Shown here: in pieces, positions 25,344-32,789 of the stretch
Layout of the letters: each line of letters begins with the position of its first letter
Position numbering within the stretch: the first letter of the stretch is position 1
Source: Sphingomonas sp. HITSZ_GF
GTDB lineage: Bacteria; Pseudomonadota; Alphaproteobacteria; Sphingomonadales; Sphingomonadaceae
Length of the DNA stretch: 64,000 nt
Direction: 5' to 3'
Assembly: GCF_029543155.1 (NCBI RefSeq)
Contig: NZ_JARQXA010000009.1
Span: 1-64,000, forward strand
Notes under the pieces: generated by a model
What the model was told of the DNA's origin: nothing
The model's database searches: none
Seen by the model: only the letters and a program-made list of their open reading frames with translations
Program-made: the position numbers and the translations under genes

Positions 25344-26837
25344 CTAGTTCTTCCCCGGAGCCGATGCCAGGCCGCGCATCCAGTTCTGCAATTGGGCGAG
25401 CAGGCGATCGCGGATTTCAGGCCGCTCTGCGGCAAGATCGCGCGATTCGATGGGGTCCGCCGCCATATCGAAGAGCTGGACATCGGCGCCGCCGGCATTG
25501 GCGAGCAGCTTCCAGTCGCCGTCGCGGATCGCATAGCGCGGCGACTTGTCCTGCGGGCGATAGGGCTGGCCGGGCTGCGCCTTCGCGCCTTCCCTGCCGT
25601 ACGCCCAGAAGATCGGTGCCCGCCGGGTGACCGGCTGGCCCTGCAGCACCGGGGAAAGATCGACGCCGTCGCTGCCCGCCGGCGCCTTCGCGCCGACGAT
25701 CGCGGCGATCGTCGGCATCAGATCGACCCCCTGCCCCACGGTCGTCTCGTCGCGGGTGCCCGGCTTCATATGGCCGCGCCAATAGAGGATCAGCGGCTGA
25801 CGGATGCCGCCTTCGTAGAGGCTGAGCTTGCGGCCGCGCAGATTGGCCACGCTGCCGGGCGCGGTGCTGTTGGGACCATAATAGCGCTGGAGCCCCGAGG
25901 GGCCGTTGTCCGAGGTGAAGATCACCAGCGTGTTCTCGAGCTGGCCCATCTGGTCGAGCCGGTCGAACAGGCGGCCGAGCGTCTTGTCCATCTTGACCAG
26001 GCTGGCGAGGAACCGGTCGTCGTCCGAGCTCTCGCCCTTGCCCATCACTTCGGAAAGCGACTCATCGTCGGGCGCCCAGGGATCATGGACGTCGTTGAGC
26101 CAGAGGTTGACGAACCACGGCCTGTCGGCGTGCTGCGCGACGAAATCGACGGTCATGTCGGCATAGAGCCGCGTCAGGTTGGTCTTGATCTCCCAGAAGC
26201 GGGCGCCCTGCCCCAGCTTGTCCGACTGTTCGGCGAGGAAGCGCTCCTGATCGGAGACCAGCACGCGCGGGCCGAGCCCTTCGAAGGTGGTGAAGCTCTG
26301 GTCGAAGCCATAGGCCGTCGGCCAGGGCGCATCGTCGATGTCGCGGCCACCGCCCAAATGCCATTTGCCGATATGCGCAGTGGCATAGCCGGCGCCCTTG
26401 AGCAGCTTGGCCAGGGTCGGCAGCTTGGGATCGAGGAAGTTCGTCTGGCCGATCTCGGCATCGCGAGCACGCGTGTCGGTGATGCCGACAAAGCCGACGC
26501 TGGCCGGATAGCGACCGGTGAGGAAGCCGGCGCGCGACGAGGAGCAGATCGGCGCGGCATCGTAGAATTTGGTGAGCAGCACGCCCTCGCGCGCCAGGCG
26601 ATCGATATTGGGGGTCTGGACCTTGCGGTTGCCCATCACCGACAGATCGGCAAAGCCCATGTCGTCGACCAGCACGAACAGGATGTTGGGCGCGCGCTGG
26701 GCCGGAGCGGGTTTGGCGACCGGGGGCTTTGCCGGCGCGGTCTGGGCGGCAACGCTCGCCGGAAGAGCCGTCAGCGCCAGGGCCGCGACTGCGCAGCCCG
26801 CACCGAACCTGAACCGCGTCGTCCGCCTGCCCTTCAT
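25344..26837 (-). CDS. Exported arylsulfatase with CSSSR active-site motif
   Basis: 497 residues with a Sec-type signal (residues 1-31, ending S-V-A-A-Q) and a Pro/Ala linker. The sulfatase fold begins NILFVLVDDMGFADL with metal-binding Asp58/Asp59. The expected formylglycine motif reads CSSSR at residues 98-102 followed by AGFLTGRYP. Further metal/substrate motifs are present: AHIGKWHLGG, FTSDNGP and K in the LSLYEGGIRQP region. Formylglycine-generating enzyme normally reads C-x-(P/A)-S-R; here the third position is Ser, so maturation may be atypical. First gene of an operon with sigma, FecR and an STN-TBDR. It should remove sulfate esters in the periplasm from ligands brought by the receptor. 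Confidence 0.9.
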   Translation of the reverse strand: MKGRRTTRFRFGAGCAVAALALTALPASVAAQTAPAKPPVAKPAPAQRAPNILFVLVDDMGFADLSVMGNRKVQTPNIDRLAREGVLLTKFYDAAPICSSSRAGFLTGRYPASVGFVGITDTRARDAEIGQTNFLDPKLPTLAKLLKGAGYATAHIGKWHLGGGRDIDDAPWPTAYGFDQSFTTFEGLGPRVLVSDQERFLAEQSDKLGQGARFWEIKTNLTRLYADMTVDFVAQHADRPWFVNLWLNDVHDPWAPDDESLSEVMGKGESSDDDRFLASLVKMDKTLGRLFDRLDQMGQLENTLVIFTSDNGPSGLQRYYGPNSTAPGSVANLRGRKLSLYEGGIRQPLILYWRGHMKPGTRDETTVGQGVDLMPTIAAIVGAKAPAGSDGVDLSPVLQGQPVTRRAPIFWAYGREGAKAQPGQPYRPQDKSPRYAIRDGDWKLLANAGGADVQLFDMAADPIESRDLAAERPEIRDRLLAQLQNWMRGLASAPGKN

Positions 26838-26917
26838 CGCTGCCTCCCGTTACCCCTGCGCGATATGCTCCGCGCTGCCAGTACGGGCCGAAGCATAGCA
26901 TCGGGGCCGAGTCCTGC

Positions 26918-26936
26918 AATGATTTATATTATCATT
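26918..26936. promoter_or_regulatory. AT-rich dyad upstream of the sulfatase operon
   Basis: AATGAT and ATCATT flank TTATATT (26918-26936), 81 bp upstream of the sulfatase start in an otherwise GC-rich gap. It is a candidate operator or promoter element for the sulfatase-sigma-FecR operon. The protein that binds it is unknown. Confidence 0.35.
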
Positions 26937-27017
26937 CCTAGCTGAAGATTTTCTACTTCAGGCTGGAAGGCGGCGATCGACGGGCCGGAGACGATCCCCG
27001 GCCCGCCGCTGCCCGTT

Positions 27018-29870
27018 TCAGAACTTCAGCTGCGCGCCGACCGTGAAGGTGCGCCCCAGTACCGCGCTATAGACAGCGCTATAGTTGTTGCGGTTGCCGC
27101 TGTCGGTGCCGGTGGGAAGGAACGGGCCGTATTTGTTGAACAGGTTCCGGACCGTTCCGTAGAACCGCAGGTTCGGGTTGCGAAGCGACGGTGTGAGGCT
27201 GAAGCTGATGTCGTGCCTCGTGTAGGACGGCACGTGCAGGAACAGCGGATTGGTGATCCCGCGCGCCGCGAACTCGGCGGGTTCCGAATTGTCGTCGAGC
27301 GCCGGGCCGATATAGGCGGTGGTCCATTTCAGGCTGAACCGCGGCATGGTCCAGCCGAAGCTCGCGCGAGCGACGTCGGTCGAGTCTCCCACTTCGCCTG
27401 CGCCGTCGAGCACCTCCACGCCCTCTGCCGTGCGATATTGCGCGGTGAGTTCGAGCAGGTGGGTGTAGGAACCGGTCAGGTTGAAGCGGCCCGGAATGCC
27501 GAGCGATTGCAGGTTGAACCGGTAGGACAGCGCGAAATCGATGCCGCGCCGGCGCATCTGCTCCTCGTTGATCACCTGGTTGAGGATGCCGGTGAGCTGG
27601 CCATCGGCGCCGCGGGTGATCTTGTCGCAATAGGCGCTGGCCTGGCCCGCCGGCGACGAATAGCAGATGAACTGCACGTCCTCGGGCTCGATCTCGCGGA
27701 TCGCGTTCTTCACGCGGATGTCCCAATAGTCGACGCTGGCCTGGAAGCCGTTGAAGATCCCGCCGGGATTGAGGACCATGCCGGCGGTGAAGGTGTAGCC
27801 GGTCTCCTGCATCAGATCGGGATTGCCGCTCTCGGGCAGGTTGATGTCGGCGCCCGAGGCGTGGAAGGCGCCGCCGGAGGCGATCGCCGCGGCGATGCCG
27901 GGATTGGCGCGGCAGTTCTGCGCGATCGTGCCCGCCGTCGTCGCGGTCACGCCGTTGCAGAGGTCGTTCACGTCATCGGTGTCCATCCGGAGCGGCGCGT
28001 AGAGCTCGGTGATCGTCGGCGCGCGCTCGGCGCGGCTGAAGGTGCCGCGGAAGCCCAGCCCCTTCACCGGCCGCCACTGCCCGCCGACCCGGTAGGAATA
28101 GGTCGTGCCGACATTGGGCAGGTCATATTGGGTGACGCCGAACGCGCCGTCGACCGTCAGCCGGTAGAAGAAGGGTGTGTCGCGCAGCAGCGGCACCGAG
28201 ACTTCCGAATAGAGCCCCGCCGACTTGATGCTCTTGTCGTAGGACGGGATATAGCCCCAGAAGCTCAGCCCGCCATCGGTGATCGCGTCGCTGTGGCTCT
28301 TGGTGGCGTCGCGGCGCAGCTCGAAGCCGATCGCGACCTGGACCGGCCCGGCCGGCAGCGCGAAGGGCGATCCGGTGAGGTTGCCGCTCACCGTGTCCTG
28401 GCGGTTGACCGCGACATATTCGGCATTGTCGCGGATATAGTCGGCCATCGCCGGGGTGACCGAGCCGAGGCCGAACAGGTTCAGCGGAACGCATCCGGCG
28501 GCGCGGGCGGCGGCATCGGCGCAGACGATCTCGCCGTTGATCGTGGTGACGTTCAGCGCGTTGTGCACATTCGCATAGTTGACGCCGTTCTCGCGGACCT
28601 GGTCCTGCTTGTAGCGGCCATAGCCATAAGTCAGGTCCCATTCCCAATCGCCGAAGACCTTGCCTTCGAGCCCCAGCCAGCCGCGCAGCGTGTCGCGCTT
28701 GTTGCGCGCGCCGAGCGGGCCGAGCTCGTCCATGCGCCGCCCGAAGGTGACGCCGCTCGCCGGCGCGGCAGCGCGGATGGCGGCGGGGATGAACGGGTTG
28801 GTGAGCGGGATGCGGCCGACCGTGTACTGGCCGCTGTCGCCATAGTCGTCGCCATATTCGAGGCTGGCCGACGAGCGGGCGCCGAACGTCTCGATATGCG
28901 AGTAGAGCACGCTGCCCGTGAGCCGCAGTGTGTCGCTGAAATCGTAGCGCATCTTGAACGCCGTGCTCAGATTCTCCCGCGACATGACGATCGGATCGCG
29001 GGTGCGCAGGTCATAGCCGTTGACGCTCGACACATAGTTCGACTGGAGCCCCGAGCCGTTGTAGAAATATTTGCTGAGGAACAGGCCGCCGGGGATGTCG
29101 CCGCTGACGTTCGGCGTGGTGAGCTTGTTGGTGCTCTGGCTGTAGCTCACCGATTTCAGCGCCCAGTCGCGATCGGCGCCCTGGAGCGGGTCCTGCTTCT
29201 GATAGGTGACCGCGCCCATCACATAGAGCCGGTCGTCGAAGAACTTGTGGCCGGCGGCGAACGAATATTCGCGCGAATCGCCGGCACCGTCGTTGGTCGC
29301 GGTGCCCTGCACGCGCGCCTTGATGCCGTTGAGGTTGTTCTCGGTGATCACGTTGACAACACCGGCGATCGCGTCCGATCCATAGACGGCCGAGGCGCCG
29401 CCGGTGCTGATCTCGACGCGCTCGACATAGAAGGTCGGCAGCGTCGCCATGTTGACCGCGATGCCGTTCGACGCTTCCGAGACGGTGCGGTGCCCGTCGA
29501 TCAGGGTCAGCGTGCGGCTGCGGCCGGCGCCGCGCAGTTCCACCGACGACAGGCCGCTGTTGCTCGTATCGGTCTGGCCGCTGGACAGGCTGTAGTCGAC
29601 ATCGACGCCGGGCACATCGGCCAGCGCCTCGCCCAGATCGGCATAGCCATGCTCGTCCAGGTCTTCCTTTTCGACGGTGCGCACCGGCGTGGGCGTATCG
29701 ATGGCGAGCTGGCGCAGGCGCGATCCGGTCACGACGATCATCTCGTCATCCTTCTTGCGCTCGTCCTGCGCGTCGGCGCCGCGATCCTGGGCATGCGCCG
29801 GCGCTGCCGCCGCAATCGTCAGAACCGCGGCCATGCCGGTCGATAGGTACAGTCTCGTTCGCAACCCCAT
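27018..29870 (-). CDS. TonB-dependent outer-membrane receptor
   Basis: 950 residues, with GAGGGA ahead of the ATG. Sec signal at 1-28 (AAPAHAQ), TonB box near 45 (EMIVVTGSRLRQ), and a plug with the S-S-V-E-L-R-G-A-G-R-S-R-T-L-T-L-I-D-G-H-R segment and V-E-I-S-T-G-G-A-S-A-V-Y-G-S-D-A-I-A-G-V-V-N, typical of the large TBDR class (iron-complex type by annotation, but often used for peptides or plant compounds). The barrel ends TVGAQLKF. No STN domain. It lies downstream of the LysR gene on the same strand. One copy of the 42-bp inverted repeat lies 286 bp upstream, so LysR control is likely. A tandem 16-bp repeat lies just upstream of the start. Confidence 0.94.
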   Translation of the reverse strand: MGLRTRLYLSTGMAAVLTIAAAAPAHAQDRGADAQDERKKDDEMIVVTGSRLRQLAIDTPTPVRTVEKEDLDEHGYADLGEALADVPGVDVDYSLSSGQTDTSNSGLSSVELRGAGRSRTLTLIDGHRTVSEASNGIAVNMATLPTFYVERVEISTGGASAVYGSDAIAGVVNVITENNLNGIKARVQGTATNDGAGDSREYSFAAGHKFFDDRLYVMGAVTYQKQDPLQGADRDWALKSVSYSQSTNKLTTPNVSGDIPGGLFLSKYFYNGSGLQSNYVSSVNGYDLRTRDPIVMSRENLSTAFKMRYDFSDTLRLTGSVLYSHIETFGARSSASLEYGDDYGDSGQYTVGRIPLTNPFIPAAIRAAAPASGVTFGRRMDELGPLGARNKRDTLRGWLGLEGKVFGDWEWDLTYGYGRYKQDQVRENGVNYANVHNALNVTTINGEIVCADAAARAAGCVPLNLFGLGSVTPAMADYIRDNAEYVAVNRQDTVSGNLTGSPFALPAGPVQVAIGFELRRDATKSHSDAITDGGLSFWGYIPSYDKSIKSAGLYSEVSVPLLRDTPFFYRLTVDGAFGVTQYDLPNVGTTYSYRVGGQWRPVKGLGFRGTFSRAERAPTITELYAPLRMDTDDVNDLCNGVTATTAGTIAQNCRANPGIAAAIASGGAFHASGADINLPESGNPDLMQETGYTFTAGMVLNPGGIFNGFQASVDYWDIRVKNAIREIEPEDVQFICYSSPAGQASAYCDKITRGADGQLTGILNQVINEEQMRRRGIDFALSYRFNLQSLGIPGRFNLTGSYTHLLELTAQYRTAEGVEVLDGAGEVGDSTDVARASFGWTMPRFSLKWTTAYIGPALDDNSEPAEFAARGITNPLFLHVPSYTRHDISFSLTPSLRNPNLRFYGTVRNLFNKYGPFLPTGTDSGNRNNYSAVYSAVLGRTFTVGAQLKF

Positions 29871-29895
29871 GTTTCCCTCGCTCTATCAAGATTTT

Positions 29896-29927
29896 CCCAT
29901 GTCGGAGACGTCCCATGTCCGAGACGT
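29896..29927. repeat. Tandem 16-bp direct repeat upstream of TBDR
   Basis: CCCATGTCGGAGACGT (29896-29911) is followed directly by CCCATGTCCGAGACGT (29912-29927), with one mismatch. It lies 26 bp upstream of the TBDR start codon, where it could be an operator or part of the mRNA leader. The rest of the gap 29928-30155 shows no gene. Confidence 0.55.
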
Positions 29928-30155
29928 GGACCGTCGGGCGTGCCGAAAGGGCACGCGAAAGATCGTTCCGTTCAGGAGCCCCTCACGCCCCGACCGGCCC
30001 TTCGGCTCGGCGACCGGGGATCATTATCTGTCGAACGTCACTTCATCGGGGAGGCACCGGCGTCGCGAAGCGCCGGCCCGGCAATCGACTGCTCCCGCAG
30101 GCCGACCGCGATTTCCACCCCTGTGGATGGAATGTTCAACCGATGTGGTTCAAGG

Positions 30156-30197
30156 GCAAGTCAGATCGCTTGAACCGACAGTTAAGGGCGCTGGAAC
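30156..30197 (+). repeat. 42-bp inverted repeat, left copy
   Basis: It begins GCAAGTCAGATCGCTTGAAC and ends GGGCGCTGGAAC. Its exact reverse complement is at 31138-31179. Imperfect pairing continues about 7 bp outward, to 30149 and 31186. The repeat contains an internal dyad TTGAAC-N4-AGTTAA. The left copy ends 8 bp before the LysR stop codon (30205) and lies 286 bp upstream of the TBDR start. Confidence 0.9.
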
Positions 30198-30204
30198 CGA
30201 AGCT

Positions 30205-31131
30205 TCATTCGGCGGCGTCCGGCCCTTGGCCGAGCAGCAGCGCCGGCGGCTCGAAGGCGACGGGATCGCCGCGGAAGCTGTCGAGGATGTCGCCGGTCAG
30301 ACGCGAGGTCGCCAGCGACTGGCTGTCCTGGGTGGCGCGCATCACGACATGGATATGGCCGGCATCGGGCACCCCGTCGCGCTCCGACAGGATGGTGAGG
30401 CCGACCGGCACGACGCAGCGCGCCATCGTCGCCACCGCGAAGCCGCCCATCGCCGCGGCGACGAGCACCGAAGCGCTCTTGCTGCGCAGCACGATCTGGA
30501 AATCGAGCGCCTCCGCATCCGAACGGCCGGTGAGCGCGGCGATGGTGGCGCGGTAGATCGGCGATTCGTCGGCGAACAAGGCGAGCGGCAGCGGCCGGCG
30601 CAGATGCGTGTCGTGCTCGCTCGAGGTGACCCAGGCGATCGGCTCGCGGCGCAGCACCAGATCCTCGGGCTCGGGATTGGCGGCGGCGAGGATCGCGAGA
30701 TCGAGATCGCCCGCGGCGAGCATCTGGACCAGCACCGGGCTGGTATTGGCGACGATGTCGACATTCACGCCGGGGAAGCGCGCGTTCAGCCGGCGCAGCA
30801 CTGCCGGCAGGATCACCACGGCATAATCGTCGGGGATGCCCAGCCGCACCCGACCCTCGACCTTCGCCCCGTGCATCTGATCGACCAGCCGATCGTGCGC
30901 GATCACGATCTGGCGGGCCTGGGCGACGAGCTGCAGCCCCTTCTCGGTGAAGGTCACGCCCCGCCCCTGCTTGGTGAACAGCGCGTGGCCGAGCAGGTCC
31001 TCGAGCCGCCGCATCTGCATGCTCACCGCGGGCTGCGAGCGATAGACGAGCTGGGCCGCGCGCTTGAAGCTGCCGGTGTCGGCAAAGGCAACGAGCGTGC
31101 GGAGCAGCTCGAGGTCCAGATTTATCCGCAT
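30205..31131 (-). CDS. LysR-type transcriptional regulator framed by inverted repeats
   Basis: 308 residues. The winged helix-turn-helix is at 1-65 (LELLRTLVAFADTGSFKRAA, then S-Q-P-A-V-S-M-Q-M-R-R-L-E-D), followed by the linker helix and a periplasmic-binding-like effector domain (VRLGIPDDYA, then PGVNVDIVANTSPVLVQML and DLDLAILAA). The effector is unknown. It is divergent from the exported hydrolase at 31231 and co-directional with the TBDR. The coding region fits exactly between two perfect 42-bp inverted repeats: its ATG is 6 bp inside the right copy and its stop 7 bp inside the left copy. Upstream there is no consensus RBS. It likely regulates the TBDR and the S33 hydrolase through the repeats. 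Confidence 0.93.
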   Translation of the reverse strand: MRINLDLELLRTLVAFADTGSFKRAAQLVYRSQPAVSMQMRRLEDLLGHALFTKQGRGVTFTEKGLQLVAQARQIVIAHDRLVDQMHGAKVEGRVRLGIPDDYAVVILPAVLRRLNARFPGVNVDIVANTSPVLVQMLAAGDLDLAILAAANPEPEDLVLRREPIAWVTSSEHDTHLRRPLPLALFADESPIYRATIAALTGRSDAEALDFQIVLRSKSASVLVAAAMGGFAVATMARCVVPVGLTILSERDGVPDAGHIHVVMRATQDSQSLATSRLTGDILDSFRGDPVAFEPPALLLGQGPDAAE

Positions 31132-31137
31132 GCGTCT

Positions 31138-31179
31138 GTTCCAGCGCCCTTAACTGTCGGTTCAAGCGATCTGACTTGC
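31138..31179 (-). repeat. 42-bp inverted repeat, right copy
   Basis: A perfect reverse complement of 30156-30197. It lies in the divergent promoter region between LysR and the S33 hydrolase (52 bp upstream of the hydrolase GTG). Seen from each flanking gene (TBDR to the left, hydrolase to the right), the two copies have the same outward orientation. Confidence 0.9.
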
Positions 31180-31230
31180 TCCTGAAGGGTATCGGCCGAT
31201 GATTTCCGCAGCAAGTGGAGGGCGCAAATC

Positions 31231-32706
31231 GTGACGATCGGCAAGAAGCGGAAGGACTGGAAACTGGGGGCGTGCGCGGCAGCGATCACGCTGGCGATGG
31301 CGGCGGCCGGCGCGCAAGCGCAGGACCTGAAGCTCATCCCCGGACAGCGCGTGCTGAAGAGCGGCGAGCGGCTCGATTTCGAAGCGGGCACGCTGATCGT
31401 GCCCGAGCATCACGGCAAGGCCGGGGGGCCGCCGATCACCATTCCGTTCGAGCGCTACAAGGCGCGGCACCCGTCGGGCGCGTCGCCGATCTTCTTCCTG
31501 GCCGGCGGCCCCGGCGATTCCGCACTCGACCGGCTCGACAAGCCGACGGGCCAGGCGGACGTCGCCTTCTATTCCGAGTTCGCCGACGTCGTCTTCTTCG
31601 ACCAGCGCGGCGGCGGCCGCTCGCTGCCGCACATGACCTGCCCGGACACGGTCACCTTGCCGCTCGATCACCCCGCCAGGGCCGAGGAACGGATCGCGGC
31701 GATGCGCAAGATCGCGACCGCCTGCCAGGCCTATTGGACCGGGCGCGGCATCGACCTGACCGCCTTCACCACGCCGGAGAATGGCGACGACGTCGTCCAG
31801 CTCGCCAAGGCGCTGGGCTATGACCGGATCTCGCTGGTCGGCGGCAGCTATGGCTCGCATCTCGGCCTGTCGCTGATGCGCCGCCATCCCGAGATCATCG
31901 ACCGCGTCGTGCTGCGCGGAATCGAAGGCCCCGATGATACCTATGACGTGCCCTCGGGCACGCTCGGCGCGCTCTCGCGCATCGCCGCGGCAGCAGAAGC
32001 CGCGCCCGAGCTGGCGGGTGCGATGCCTGCGGGCGGGCTGATCGCGGCATTGAAGACCGTGGAACAGCGGCTCGATGCCAAGCCGGTGACCGTCACCGTC
32101 ACGACCAAGGGCAAGAGCAGCAGCATCACGCTGAGCGGCGAGGACGTGCGGCTGATCGCCCGGCACGGCGCGCGCGACAAATCACCCTGGCCAGCCTTCG
32201 TCCTGCGCATGTATCGCGGCGACTACAGCGAGCTCGCCAAGGAGGCGCTGGACGAGCGCACGATCGGCATCGAAGGGCCGATGCACTTCATGATGGACTG
32301 CGCCTCCGGCATCTCGGACGAACGCCGGCGCCAGATCCTCGCCGATCCCGCGGCCAAGGTGCTGGGCGACATCAACGAAGGCTATTTCGCCACCTGCGAC
32401 CTGTGGCACGCCCCCGATCTGGGCGCCGAATTCCGCTCGCCGGTGCGCTCGGCCATTCCGATCCTGATCTTCCACGGCACCTGGGACACCAACACGCCGC
32501 TGGAGAATGCCGAGGTCACCGCCCGCTGGTTCAGCAACGGCGCCTTCGCCCATGTCGAGGGCGGCACCCATCCGGTGCTCGACGAACTCTACCGGCAATG
32601 GGCGCCGATGCGCCCGACGATCCGCAAGTTCCTTGAAGGCGGCAAACCCGAGCTGCCGGCGACGATCGCCTTGCCCAAGACGATTTTCGACAAGCCCGAA
32701 CAATGA
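31231..32706 (+). CDS. Exported alpha/beta hydrolase, peptidase S33 type
   Basis: 491 residues from GTG at 31231 (GGAGGG 10 nt upstream). Sec signal at about 1-32 (ITLAMAAAGAQAQ). The core shows FFLAGGPGDSAL (oxyanion region of the HGGPG type), the FFDQRGGGRS segment, the nucleophile SLVGGSYGSHLGL, Asp in IFHGTWDTNTP and His in VEGGTHPVLDEL. This is the tricorn/proline-iminopeptidase-like S33 group (TAP-like C-terminus), so an exported aminopeptidase or esterase. It is divergent from the LysR gene. A hairpin follows the stop codon. The substrate may be the peptide or ester brought in by the adjacent TBDR. Confidence 0.87.
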   Translation: MTIGKKRKDWKLGACAAAITLAMAAAGAQAQDLKLIPGQRVLKSGERLDFEAGTLIVPEHHGKAGGPPITIPFERYKARHPSGASPIFFLAGGPGDSALDRLDKPTGQADVAFYSEFADVVFFDQRGGGRSLPHMTCPDTVTLPLDHPARAEERIAAMRKIATACQAYWTGRGIDLTAFTTPENGDDVVQLAKALGYDRISLVGGSYGSHLGLSLMRRHPEIIDRVVLRGIEGPDDTYDVPSGTLGALSRIAAAAEAAPELAGAMPAGGLIAALKTVEQRLDAKPVTVTVTTKGKSSSITLSGEDVRLIARHGARDKSPWPAFVLRMYRGDYSELAKEALDERTIGIEGPMHFMMDCASGISDERRRQILADPAAKVLGDINEGYFATCDLWHAPDLGAEFRSPVRSAIPILIFHGTWDTNTPLENAEVTARWFSNGAFAHVEGGTHPVLDELYRQWAPMRPTIRKFLEGGKPELPATIALPKTIFDKPEQ

Positions 32707-32709
32707 AGA

Positions 32710-32727
32710 ACGCGCCCCAAGGCGCGT
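32710..32727. terminator. Short GC hairpin after the S33 hydrolase
   Basis: ACGCGCC-CCAA-GGCGCGT starts 3 bp after the stop codon. The stem is perfect over 7 bp, with only a short T-run after it, so it is at best a partial terminator before the dehydratase operon. Confidence 0.5.
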
Positions 32728-32750
32728 CGATTTCCCCGCAGGAGTACCCC

Positions 32751-32789
32751 ATGCATCCATACCGTGAAGCGCGCGAGGCCGCGCTGTGA
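32751..32789 (+). CDS. Possible 12-codon leader peptide
   Basis: AGGAG precedes an ATG at 32751 that encodes MHPYREAREAAL, with its TGA (32787-32789) overlapping the GTG start of the dehydratase (32786-32788). The overlap and the good RBS suggest that translation of the small ORF is coupled to the dehydratase, which has only a weak RBS of its own. It has no regulatory codon runs, so attenuation is not indicated. Confidence 0.4.
   Translation: MHPYREAREAAL

Noticed and set aside
30141..30200. tRNA-like GGTTCAA segment near the left inverted repeat
   Set aside because: There is no acceptor stem, anticodon arm or other tRNA feature around it.
30149..31186. Insertion sequence or transposon bounded by the 42-bp repeats
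   Set aside because: The only enclosed gene is a complete LysR regulator, there is no transposase, and I see no target-site duplication outside the repeats.
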